A stretch of 64,000 nt of DNA, from contig NZ_JAQYWB010000006.1 of the NCBI RefSeq assembly GCF_030145185.1, forward strand, positions 1 to 64,000, written 5' to 3'. This document shows, piece by piece, positions 16,215-23,895 of this stretch. Position numbers and translations under genes: made by a program. The notes beneath the pieces were generated by a model. It did not search any database. It saw only the letters and a list, made by a program, of their open reading frames with translations, and was not told the DNA's origin. Source of the stretch: Desulfoluna sp. GTDB lineage: Bacteria; Desulfobacterota; Desulfobacteria; Desulfobacterales; Desulfolunaceae. Position 1 is the first letter of the stretch. The number at the start of each line of letters is the position of its first letter.

Positions 16215-17108
16215 TTAAGCCGCCTTGCTCAGTTGGTCGATGCGTCGGTCTTTCTCTTCCCAGACGCCGTTGATCCAGCTCTGGAAGTGAGCGCGGAAGT
16301 CTGGGTCGTTTTCATAGGAGCCGATGATGTCGTCGGTGACCTCCATATGTTCTACATGAACTTTGACGGCATCGATCTTGCCGCAGAGGTATTCCCAGAA
16401 GCTTTTCGTTCCCTTGGGGTAGACGATGGTGACGTTGACGATCCCGGTCATCAATTCGCCCATGGAGCCGAGGACAAAGGCGACACCGCCGGCTTTGGGT
16501 TTGAGAAGGTGGGTAAAGGGGGAGTTCTGCCTGCTGTGTTTGCCCGGAGTGAATCGGGTGCCCTCGACAAAGTTGACGATGGAGACCGGAATGGTTTTGT
16601 ATTTTTCGCAGGCCTTTCGGGTGACTTCGGTATCTTTTCCCCTGAGGTGGGGGTTTTTCTTCAGGAACTCTTTGGAGTAGCGCTTCATGAAGGGAAAATC
16701 CATGGCCCACCAGGCCAGCCCCATAATGGGCACCCAGATGAGTTCTTTTTTTAAAAAGAATTTGAGAAAGGGGATTTTTCGGTTGAGGACCCGCTGGAGG
16801 ATGAGGATGTCGACCCAGCTTTGATGGTTGCTGATGACGAGGTACCACATCTCTTTGCTCAGGCCCTCGGTTCCGGTGATTTCGAGGTCGAAATCCTGCA
16901 TGAGCCACATATTGAAGGTGTTCACGTCGATCCATGTGGTGGCGAGCACATCCAGGATTTTTCGGGAGATGAGTTGCCAGAAGGAGAAGGGGATCAAAAA
17001 CTTGGTGACGGCGATGATCACAAGGGGGACAACGATGACAACGGAGTTGAGAAGGTAGAGCAGAAAGGCGAGCGCTCCCCTGACTGGACGGGGCAGAAAG
17101 GATCTCAT
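16215..17108 (-). CDS. PlsC-type 1-acyl-glycerol-3-phosphate acyltransferase-like protein (YihG-like)
   Basis: A 297-residue membrane protein with an N-terminal hydrophobic region (about 12-40). The acyltransferase motif I NHQSWVD (His95 and Asp100, the HX4D catalytic pair) is followed by VPIMGLAWWAMDFPFMKR and motif III NFVEGTRFTPGK. This is the YihG-like subgroup. It probably transfers an acyl chain to a lysophospholipid at the inner membrane. It appears monocistronic, with gaps on both sides. Confidence 0.82.
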   Translation of the reverse strand: MRSFLPRPVRGALAFLLYLLNSVVIVVPLVIIAVTKFLIPFSFWQLISRKILDVLATTWIDVNTFNMWLMQDFDLEITGTEGLSKEMWYLVISNHQSWVDILILQRVLNRKIPFLKFFLKKELIWVPIMGLAWWAMDFPFMKRYSKEFLKKNPHLRGKDTEVTRKACEKYKTIPVSIVNFVEGTRFTPGKHSRQNSPFTHLLKPKAGGVAFVLGSMGELMTGIVNVTIVYPKGTKSFWEYLCGKIDAVKVHVEHMEVTDDIIGSYENDPDFRAHFQSWINGVWEEKDRRIDQLSKAA

Positions 17109-17669
17109 GGTGGGTGATCTCCGTGCTTGTGTGATGAATGAAATAAATAACCGGTTTTGGAAAAGACGCCGTCCCCATTGTGACGGCCCCTGCGGTGGTG
17201 ATGTTTGGGTCTGTCCGTTTTCTTAGCCGGTTGGTTTTGCGAAGATTGTAAGCAAACATCATGCCTGGATATAAAACAAGGCAAAAGTGGCTGTAACTAC
17301 AGGCTTCTTGGTTTTTGTGGGGGAAGGCACCTTCAGGGAGAGAGGGCCGGGGTGTGCAAATCAAGCCCTCTGAATCGCATGATTTGTACATGGTCCCGCT
17401 GGTTTTGGCAGGCCCGTCGCAGGGCCCTTGCCGGGAGGCTGCCAGCGATCACAGGCGAGGCAGGCCTCACAACAGCTCCGGCAGGGGCGCCGGGGGGGAC
17501 TTTTTTAAGCGCTTGGGGGCCTAACCCGGCTCGCCCGAAGGGTGAGAAAATCAGACAGAATACAGTGGATCACATTTTGCCTTTTTGAAACGACTGAAAA
17601 TATGACTGCGAAGAACTGTCATTACAGATTATTCCTTGGCTCTGGTTGTTTTCTCATGAAATAGCCGGG
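17109..17669. other. 561-base gap without a supported gene
   Basis: The only long frame (17205-17588 plus) has no recognisable domain and is rich in Arg, Ala and Gly, which looks like translated non-coding GC-rich DNA. The stretch 17429-17506 is structured: GCCGGGAGGCTG and CAGCTCCGGC form a partial inverted repeat, GAGGCAGGCCTC is a near palindrome (17457-17468), and six T residues follow (17501-17506). This may be a relic of an intergenic element. The acyltransferase promoter should lie here on the minus strand, but I could not assign it. Confidence 0.5.
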
Positions 17670-18428
17670 CTAAGCGTTGTCACGCTGAGTCATCGCCTCG
17701 TAGGTGAGGGCGGTTCCACCGAAGATGTCCAGGGCACTGCCCACGGTAAAGTCGATGGCCCCTTTGCCCAAAAGCCCGATGGTGTCGATATCGGAGAGGG
17801 ACCGAATCCCTCCGGCATAGGTTACCGGGTGCTGCCCCCACTGCCCTAAAAGGGCCACCAGAGGCTCTTCAATACCGGAGACCATGCCTTCTACGTCCAC
17901 CCCGTGGATGAGGAATTCGTGGCAGGATGTGGCCAGTCGGTCGAGCAGGGGGAGGGTAATCACTTCCTTCGTCCATGTCTGCCATCGGTCGGTGACGATG
18001 CGGTAGCCCTCTGAGCTTCGCCTGCAGCTTAAGTCCAGGACGAGGCGCTCTTTTCCGACCGTTTTTACCAGCCGGGAGAGGCGCTCTTCATCAATTTTTC
18101 CGTCATGGAAGACGTGGGAGGTGACGATGATGGACGCAGCCCCCCGGTCGAGCCAGTCACCTGCATTTTCACAGGTGATCCCACCCCCGATCTGCAGGCC
18201 GCCGGGCCAGGCAGCCAGGGCCCCCCGGGCGGCGTCCTGGTTCCCGGCGCCCAACTGAATGATGTGACCGCCGGTGAGGTTGTCTTTTCTGTAGAGTTCG
18301 GCAAACCACGACGCCGGGTGGGTGGCAGAAAAGTTGGTGGTGGGCGCCGCGTCTCCGTCCGTTAACGTGCCGCCCACGATCTGTTTGACGACCCCCTGGT
18401 GGAGGTCGATGCAGGGTCTGAATTTCAT
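17670..18428 (-). CDS. hisA: Eukaryotic-type HisA (ProFAR isomerase)
   Basis: A 252-residue TIM-barrel protein for 1-(5-phosphoribosyl)-5-[(5-phosphoribosylamino)methylideneamino]imidazole-4-carboxamide isomerase, the fourth step of histidine synthesis. The sequence follows the fungal and plant HIS6 type rather than ordinary bacterial HisA: FRPCIDLHQGVVKQIVGGTL, TNFSATHPASWFAELY, LQIGGGI, VLDLSCRRSS, DRWQT, EFLIHGVDVEG, VTYAGGIRS and GSALDIFGG. Catalytic Asp8 and Asp132 are in place. The start at 18428 is chosen over 18476 because the conserved domain begins there. It lies 23 bases after queD, not in a his operon. Confidence 0.85.
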   Translation of the reverse strand: MKFRPCIDLHQGVVKQIVGGTLTDGDAAPTTNFSATHPASWFAELYRKDNLTGGHIIQLGAGNQDAARGALAAWPGGLQIGGGITCENAGDWLDRGAASIIVTSHVFHDGKIDEERLSRLVKTVGKERLVLDLSCRRSSEGYRIVTDRWQTWTKEVITLPLLDRLATSCHEFLIHGVDVEGMVSGIEEPLVALLGQWGQHPVTYAGGIRSLSDIDTIGLLGKGAIDFTVGSALDIFGGTALTYEAMTQRDNA

Positions 18429-18451
18429 GGTGTCTCGTCCCGAAGGCGTCT

Positions 18452-18823
18452 TCAGCCAGTGATGTAGGTGGCGCATGAGTTTTCAGATTCCCAGGCCGAG
18501 ACACGGGAAATCCGGATGCCGTCCACGTCGATGCGGTGCTCCAACTCTTTGGCGATATACATGGCAATGTGCTCAGATGAGGCGGGGACATCTTTAAAGA
18601 TCTCCAACTCATTGAGAAAGGTATGATCCAAGGTGTTGATGACCTCTTTGAGCTCTGTTTTGATGATCCCAAAGTCCATGAGGACCCCGCCTTTGTCGAG
18701 CTTTTCACCCTGAACGTAGACCTCAATGTGCCAGTTGTGGCCGTGGAGATTTTCACACTTTTTTCCCACCATGGTGAGTTTATGTGCCGCCGCAAAACGA
18801 GTGGTGACTTTCAATTCAAACAT
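18452..18823 (-). CDS. queD: 6-carboxytetrahydropterin synthase QueD
   Basis: A 123-residue enzyme of the 6-pyruvoyl-tetrahydropterin synthase family, which makes 6-carboxy-tetrahydropterin from dihydroneopterin triphosphate for queuosine synthesis. Zinc ligands are His14 (AAHKL), His27 and His29 (NLHGHNW). The catalytic Cys23 precedes them. The second catalytic pair lies in NTLDHTFLN and the ESENSCATY end. It sits 12 bases after dnaJ and 23 bases before hisA, suggesting a dnaJ-queD-hisA unit. Confidence 0.93.
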   Translation of the reverse strand: MFELKVTTRFAAAHKLTMVGKKCENLHGHNWHIEVYVQGEKLDKGGVLMDFGIIKTELKEVINTLDHTFLNELEIFKDVPASSEHIAMYIAKELEHRIDVDGIRISRVSAWESENSCATYITG

Positions 18824-18835
18824 GCGCCCTCCTTT

Positions 18836-19954
18836 TTAGTAACCTGAACCCTTGAGTAGGTTTTTCAGCCTGTTGGTGAACTTTTCCGAGTCGAGTTTTT
18901 CAAACTCTCGAAGTAATTTCTCCTGCTTTTTGGAGAGTTTCTTCGGGGTGGTGATCTCCACCTGAATGATCTGATCGCCTCGTCGACCTCCTCGCAGGGA
19001 AGGAATGCCTTTGCCGGGGAAACGCAAAGTGTCTGCGTACTGTGTCCCGGCCGGGATCTTGAGGCTCTCCTCACCTTCCAGGGTGGGGATGGGGATGGTG
19101 GCCCCCAGGGCCGCCTGAGTGAAGGAAATTTCCACCAGGCAGATGATGTCGTTTTCGCTGCGCTGGAAGTGCTTGTGGGGACGCACGCTGATGAAGACGT
19201 ACAGGTCACCGGCGGGGCCTCCGTTGGGGCTGGCCTCTCCTTCACTGGTGAGGCGCAGGCGGGAGTCGGTGTCCACGCCGGCAGGAATCTTTAAAGAGAC
19301 GGTTTTGCTGACGGCGATCTGGCCACGGCCCCGGCATTCGGGACAGGGACTTTTAATGGACTTTCCAAGGCCCTGGCAGGCAGGACAGGTGGAACGCACC
19401 GTGAAAAATCCCTGGCTCTGGGTGTGCTGGCCTGTGCCTTTGCAGAGGTGGCAGACTTCGGGCTCGGTACCGGGCTTGCAGCCGTTGCCCTTGCACGTGG
19501 GGCAGGTCTGGCGTTTGTCCAGGTGGATCTCTTTTTCCGTGCCGAAGGCGGCCTCTTCGAAGGTGATGGTGAGATCGTACCGAAGGTCGGCGCCACGTTG
19601 AACACGACTTCTGCCGCGTCCCTGGCCCCGGCCACCGCCTCCTCCCATCCCGAAGAAGCCTTCGAAGATGTCCCCAAAGTTGGAGAAGATATCGTCAAAT
19701 CCACCGGACCCGGAGAATCCATTGCCCTCAAGGCCCTGGTGACCGTGCTGGTCGTAGATCTGTCGTTTTTTGGCGTCGGTGAGGACATCGTAGGCTTCAG
19801 CAGCCTCCTTGAACTTGTCTTCAGCTTCCTGGTCGCCCGGATTTCGATCGGGATGGAATTTCAGTGCCAGCTTGCGATATTTTTTTTTCAGTTCCTCGGC
19901 ACTTGCCTCGCGATCGACGCCGAGGATTTCGTAGTAGTCTCTTTTCGTCGTCAT
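18836..19954 (-). CDS. dnaJ: Chaperone protein DnaJ
   Basis: A 372-residue type I Hsp40. It has a J domain (residues 5-70) with the HPD motif at 34-36, a Gly/Phe-rich linker (about 75-115) and four CxxCxGxG zinc-finger repeats ([32 protein letters not shown]). C-terminal substrate-binding domains follow. It stimulates DnaK ATPase activity. dnaK and grpE are not in the window. A near-palindromic site lies just upstream of its start. Confidence 0.97.
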   Translation of the reverse strand: MTTKRDYYEILGVDREASAEELKKKYRKLALKFHPDRNPGDQEAEDKFKEAAEAYDVLTDAKKRQIYDQHGHQGLEGNGFSGSGGFDDIFSNFGDIFEGFFGMGGGGGRGQGRGRSRVQRGADLRYDLTITFEEAAFGTEKEIHLDKRQTCPTCKGNGCKPGTEPEVCHLCKGTGQHTQSQGFFTVRSTCPACQGLGKSIKSPCPECRGRGQIAVSKTVSLKIPAGVDTDSRLRLTSEGEASPNGGPAGDLYVFISVRPHKHFQRSENDIICLVEISFTQAALGATIPIPTLEGEESLKIPAGTQYADTLRFPGKGIPSLRGGRRGDQIIQVEITTPKKLSKKQEKLLREFEKLDSEKFTNRLKNLLKGSGY

Positions 19955-19984
19955 GTATATTTCCGATACGCTTCCAACAGGTTG

Positions 19985-20004
19985 TCACGATTGACCAATT
20001 GTGA
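19985..20004 (-). promoter_or_regulatory. Imperfect palindrome upstream of dnaJ
   Basis: On the minus strand the 20-mer TCACAATTGGTCAATCGTGA has 9-base arms with a single mismatch. It starts 30 bases before the dnaJ ATG. It is not a CIRCE element by sequence. It could be an operator, but no repressor gene is adjacent. Confidence 0.3.
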
Positions 20005-20144
20005 TATTTTTCATGGCTTGGTCCTGCGATGCGCCCCAGAGGGGCACGGGATCATTATTAAAGGCTGCCCAAAACATGCGGCAAGGCCATCGGCGTGGTT
20101 CCGCCACTACTTAAGGTGATGTTCATAAAGGGCGCACCCCTCCC

Positions 20145-20906
20145 ATGTCGGCAGAACCATGGACTAAATTAATTCAGAATCTGGTGTTGTCAATGAATAA
20201 TGTAGAGCTTCCCTTTATTCGGGAGATGTTTGACGCCATTGCCCCGAAGTATGATTTTTTGAATCGAAGCCTGAGTTTGTACCAGGATGTGATCTGGCGA
20301 CGCCGGGCCATTGCCTCTCTCGGGCTTGGAAACGGGCGCGGAAAAAAAATGCTCGATGTGGCCTGTGGCACCTGCGATATGGCCATTGAAGCGGCCCGAC
20401 GAACCCAGGGGCGACTCACCGTCACCGCCACCGATTTTTCCTTTAACATGCTGGCCTTAGGGAACATCAAGGTGGCCCATGAGCCCCATGGTAAGGCGAT
20501 TTCCCTGGCCCAGGGCAACGGCCTGGCTCTCCCCAGCTTCGATGCGGCCTACGACGCCGTTACCATTGCCTTTGGTATCCGCAATATTATGGACCGCAAG
20601 GGCGCCCTCCAGGAGTTTCACCGTTGTCTCAAAAATAACGGCCGCGTGGCCGTTCTGGAACTCACCACCCCCACACATACATTGCTCCGGAGCCTCTATC
20701 TCCTCTATTTCCAGAAAGTCCTCCCCCTCATTGGCGGGCTCTTCTCCAAAAATCGAGGGGCTTACACCTACCTCCCCGAGTCGGTCCTTAAATTTCCCAG
20801 CCACGCCGAATTCAAGGCCATTATGACCGACGCGGGCTTCACCGAGGTTCAGGCCCGTCCCATGACCTTTGGAATCGTCACCCTCTTTACCGGGAAGAAA
20901 GCCTGA
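20145..20906 (+). CDS. ubiE: UbiE/MenG-type quinone biosynthesis C-methyltransferase
   Basis: A 253-residue SAM-dependent methyltransferase. Signatures are FDAIAPKYDFLNRSLSL (about 27-43), motif I DVACGTCDMA (about 69-78) and the family motif AFGIRNIMDRKGALQEFHR. The end carries LYLLYFQKVLPLIGG and YTYLPESVLKFP. It probably methylates demethylmenaquinone, menaquinone being the usual quinone in this group. Motif I has Cys where Gly is usual (GTGD). The start is uncertain: there is no clear ribosome binding site at 20145, and ATG 20193 is an alternative. Confidence 0.88.
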   Translation: MSAEPWTKLIQNLVLSMNNVELPFIREMFDAIAPKYDFLNRSLSLYQDVIWRRRAIASLGLGNGRGKKMLDVACGTCDMAIEAARRTQGRLTVTATDFSFNMLALGNIKVAHEPHGKAISLAQGNGLALPSFDAAYDAVTIAFGIRNIMDRKGALQEFHRCLKNNGRVAVLELTTPTHTLLRSLYLLYFQKVLPLIGGLFSKNRGAYTYLPESVLKFPSHAEFKAIMTDAGFTEVQARPMTFGIVTLFTGKKA

Positions 20907-20966
20907 GAAGAGAGGCTCCCCTGATTCTTTCATGACGGTGTTGACTCAAAGAGTCGGAGACAGACG

Positions 20967-21002
20967 AAACGAGCCGTGGACAGATGTGTTCACGGCTCGT
21001 TT
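20967..21002. terminator. Shared terminator hairpin between ubiE and pyk
   Basis: A perfect 12-base stem: AAACGAGCCGTG (20967-20978) with CACGGCTCGTTT (20991-21002), then TGTTT. It lies between the convergent ubiE and pyruvate kinase genes and could stop transcription from both sides. Confidence 0.75.
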
Positions 21003-21031
21003 TGTTTCTATCGGTCGGTTTTGGGAGCGGT

Positions 21032-22444
21032 TTAGGGCCTCGTCAGCAGATTTTTAGCGGTGCTGATCTCCACAAAGGAAGCGCCATTGGTGGCGCCGAA
21101 GTGGCCGGCCAGGACGACGAGGAGGTCCTCTTCGGTGAAGGCGCCCTGGGCCATGAGGCCGGTCAGCGTTTTGTGGAGGAACTCGTTGGTGGTCTGGTTG
21201 AGTTTCATGTAGCTGCCGTGGACGCCAAAGGAGAGGGCGAGCTCGCGCATGGTGCGTTTGCTGTAGCACTGGGCGTAGATGGGGTTTTCTCCCCGGTAGG
21301 CGGCCAGGCCCCTTATGGTGCGTCCGGTGAGGGTGTCAGCGACAATGGCTTTGGTCGGAAGGCGCAGGGCGGCTTTGACGGCAGCCTTGGTGAGGTAGTC
21401 CGTGGTGACGCTCTCCGGGGTGTACGGGGTGTCGTTGAAGGTGCTTCGGCTCTCTTCGACTTCCAGGGCGATGCGGGTCATGGTCTGGACCGCCTCCACC
21501 GGGTATTTGCCGTTGGCCGTTTCTCCGGAGAGCATGATGGCGTCGGTGCCGTCAAGGCAGGCATTGCCCACATCGGAGACTTCCGCTCGGGTGGGGCGTG
21601 GGGCGTGGATCATGGAGTGGAGCATCTGGGTGGCAATGATCACGGGTTTTCTTTTCTCCACGCATTTTTTTACCAGTCTTTTCTGGATGAGGGGGATCCG
21701 CTCCGCCGGAATTTCGATGGCCAGATCACCCCGGGCGATCATGGCACCGAAGGCGCAGTCCAGGATCTCATCGATGTTGTCGAGCCCTTCCTGATTTTCG
21801 ATTTTGGCAATAATCTTTGCCTGGCTTCCCTGGGCGTCCAGGATCGCCTGAACGTCCAGAATGTCCTCTTTCTTCCGCACAAACGAGTGGGCGATGAAGT
21901 CGACGTCCTGTTCGGCCGAGTACTTGATGAACGCGATGTCTTTTTCCGTGAGGGCGGGCAGGTTGATGGTCACATCGGGGATGTTGATGCTTTTTCGGCC
22001 CTTGATGGCCCCATCGTTTTCTACCCGGCAGTGGAGGGTTCGGTCTGTCTTTCCGATGACAGACAGGGCGATGTCGCCATCGTCGATGAGGAGCTGGCTT
22101 CCCACGGGGACATCGGTGGCCAGTTTGTCGTATGAGACGCAGAGGAGGCCGGGCTTCGAGGCGCCGGTGGCGTCACCTCGGACATCGATGGCATCTCCGG
22201 CGGTGACCGCCAGCTCGCCTTCCATGGGCACGGTACGAATTTCAGGGCCCTTGGTGTCGACCATGATGGCGAGGTGTTCAGAGACGGCACGCACATTGTC
22301 GATGACCTTCTGGGCATCGTCTGTGGTCATGTGGGCCGTGTTGAGGCGTACCACATTCATCCCGGCAGCAAAAAGCTCATTTAAAAAATCAACATCACAT
22401 TTCAGGTTGGAAATAGTCGCTACGATTTTTGTCTTTTTTTCCAA
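21032..22444 (-). CDS. pyk: Pyruvate kinase
   Basis: A 470-residue glycolytic enzyme converting phosphoenolpyruvate and ADP to pyruvate and ATP. The N-terminal TKIVATISN segment leads to the RLNTAH substrate region and the catalytic IIAKIENQEGLDNI (active-site Lys). The metal-binding MIARGDLAIEIP and the signature ATQMLHSMIHAPRPTRAEVSDV follow, then the C-terminal regulatory domain. Ala replaces the usual second Gly in GDLG. It is monocistronic and convergent with ubiE. Confidence 0.95.
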   Translation of the reverse strand: MEKKTKIVATISNLKCDVDFLNELFAAGMNVVRLNTAHMTTDDAQKVIDNVRAVSEHLAIMVDTKGPEIRTVPMEGELAVTAGDAIDVRGDATGASKPGLLCVSYDKLATDVPVGSQLLIDDGDIALSVIGKTDRTLHCRVENDGAIKGRKSINIPDVTINLPALTEKDIAFIKYSAEQDVDFIAHSFVRKKEDILDVQAILDAQGSQAKIIAKIENQEGLDNIDEILDCAFGAMIARGDLAIEIPAERIPLIQKRLVKKCVEKRKPVIIATQMLHSMIHAPRPTRAEVSDVGNACLDGTDAIMLSGETANGKYPVEAVQTMTRIALEVEESRSTFNDTPYTPESVTTDYLTKAAVKAALRLPTKAIVADTLTGRTIRGLAAYRGENPIYAQCYSKRTMRELALSFGVHGSYMKLNQTTNEFLHKTLTGLMAQGAFTEEDLLVVLAGHFGATNGASFVEISTAKNLLTRP

Positions 22445-22889
22445 GGGTCATCCGCCTTATTCGTCATCTGGGTTCCGCCGCAATCCGAGGCATCCAGCAT
22501 CTTTTGGGATGATTGCAGATCGTCAAAGACGCGGTTGCGGCCGCCTTGATTCCATGGGTTACTCTACAGGAAGCGTTATCAAAATAAAACGGTTCATTCC
22601 GGCGGGACAGATTTGGGTTCCCGTGTGCGGCGGGGAGGTCTCGATGCCGGGATACCCTTCGGATTATGCTATGGGGCGCGCTCCAGGTATGATATAAAAA
22701 GAAGTGTGTTTATCGTTACTTGTGGAGAACCTCCCTTCCTTTTGTCTTGTTTTTGTTTCTTTTTGAGCCCTGGGCACACAGGGTTACCAGCGAAATATCC
22801 CAGAAAAAAAAGAGTTCGCAGGCATTGGCTCTGATGGCCGACTCCGGTGCCGCCTTTCACTTAAACAATCCAATCAGAGAGACAAGCCG
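22445..22889. other. 445-base gap between divergent pyk and the HD-GYP regulator
   Basis: No supported gene. On the plus strand TATGAT (22688-22693) followed by an AT run is a possible -10 box for the regulator, but its -35 (TTATGC at 22664-22669) is weak. The frame at 21861-22697 is an antisense shadow of pyk. No repeat copy is found here. Confidence 0.5.
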
Positions 22890-23894
22890 ATGAATGTATT
22901 GGTCGTGGATGATGAGATACTCTCCGTGGAACTCCTTAAACAGGCGCTGACCACCATGGGATATCAGGTAAGCGTTCGTGAAAACGGCAGTGAGGCCCTT
23001 GCCTACCTTCGGGATCATGGGGATTGCCGGATCATGATCACCGACTGGGAGATGCCGGACATCGATGGGCTGGAGTTGACCCGCCGGGTTCGTCAGGAGA
23101 GCCTGGGCCACTATGTTTACATCATCATGGTGACCAGTCGGGGGGGGACCGCCAACGTGGTGGAGGGGCTGGAGGCCGGGGCAGATGACTTTATGTCCAA
23201 GCCTTTTCATCCGGCCGAGTTGGAGGTGCGATTGCGGTCGGGGTTGCGCTTGATGGCCCTTGAGGCGAGCAACATGACGATTTTCGCGCTGGCCAAGCTT
23301 GCGGAATCCCGGGATCCGGAAACCGGGGCGCATCTGGAACGGGTCCGCGGCTACTCCCGGGCGTTGGCGGCTCATATGGCCTCGAACAGCCCCTGCCGTC
23401 ACGAGATTGATGCTACCTTTATTGAAAATATTTATCTCACCGCCCCGTTGCACGATATCGGCAAGGTGGCGATCCCGGATCATGTGTTGCTCAAGCCCGG
23501 ACGTCTGACCGATGCGGAGTTCGAAATCATGAAAAGGCATACCACCGAAGGAGCGGCCACGTTGAATTCGGTTCTGGAGGTCGCGCCCCATGCCTCCTTT
23601 CTCAAGGTGGCACGGGATATTGCCTTGTGTCACCATGAACGCTATGACGGCACCGGGTATCCACGGGGGCTGAAAGGGACGGATATCCCTCTTTCTGCCC
23701 GTATCTTCAGTGTGGCCGATGTCTATGACGCCTTGATCTCCAAGCGTGTCTATAAATCTGCCTTCAGCCATGACGTGGCGAAGAGTTTGATCATGGAAGG
23801 CGACGGGACCCAGTTTGATTCACAGGTTGTGGCGGCTTTCTTGGCTTTGGAAACGACCTTTCAAACCATTGTGAAAACTCAGGCGGAACCCTGA
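22890..23894 (+). CDS. Response regulator with HD-GYP cyclic-di-GMP phosphodiesterase domain
   Basis: A 334-residue protein. The receiver domain (1-120) has the acidic pair VVDDE, phospho-acceptor Asp52 (TDWEMPDIDG) and Lys in FMSKPFHP. The HD-GYP domain (about 135-325) has HDIGKVAIPDH (His188, Asp189), HHERYDGTGYPRGL and FSVADVYDAL. It is expected to hydrolyse c-di-GMP when phosphorylated. Its stop codon is one base from the stop of the convergent hybrid kinase, its likely partner. Confidence 0.93.
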   Translation: MNVLVVDDEILSVELLKQALTTMGYQVSVRENGSEALAYLRDHGDCRIMITDWEMPDIDGLELTRRVRQESLGHYVYIIMVTSRGGTANVVEGLEAGADDFMSKPFHPAELEVRLRSGLRLMALEASNMTIFALAKLAESRDPETGAHLERVRGYSRALAAHMASNSPCRHEIDATFIENIYLTAPLHDIGKVAIPDHVLLKPGRLTDAEFEIMKRHTTEGAATLNSVLEVAPHASFLKVARDIALCHHERYDGTGYPRGLKGTDIPLSARIFSVADVYDALISKRVYKSAFSHDVAKSLIMEGDGTQFDSQVVAAFLALETTFQTIVKTQAEP

Positions 23895-23895
23895 C

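Noticed and set aside
17205-17588. A 127-residue plus-strand frame in the gap before hisA
   Set aside because: It has no ribosome binding site and no recognisable domain, and its composition is rich in Arg, Ala and Gly like translated GC-rich non-coding DNA.
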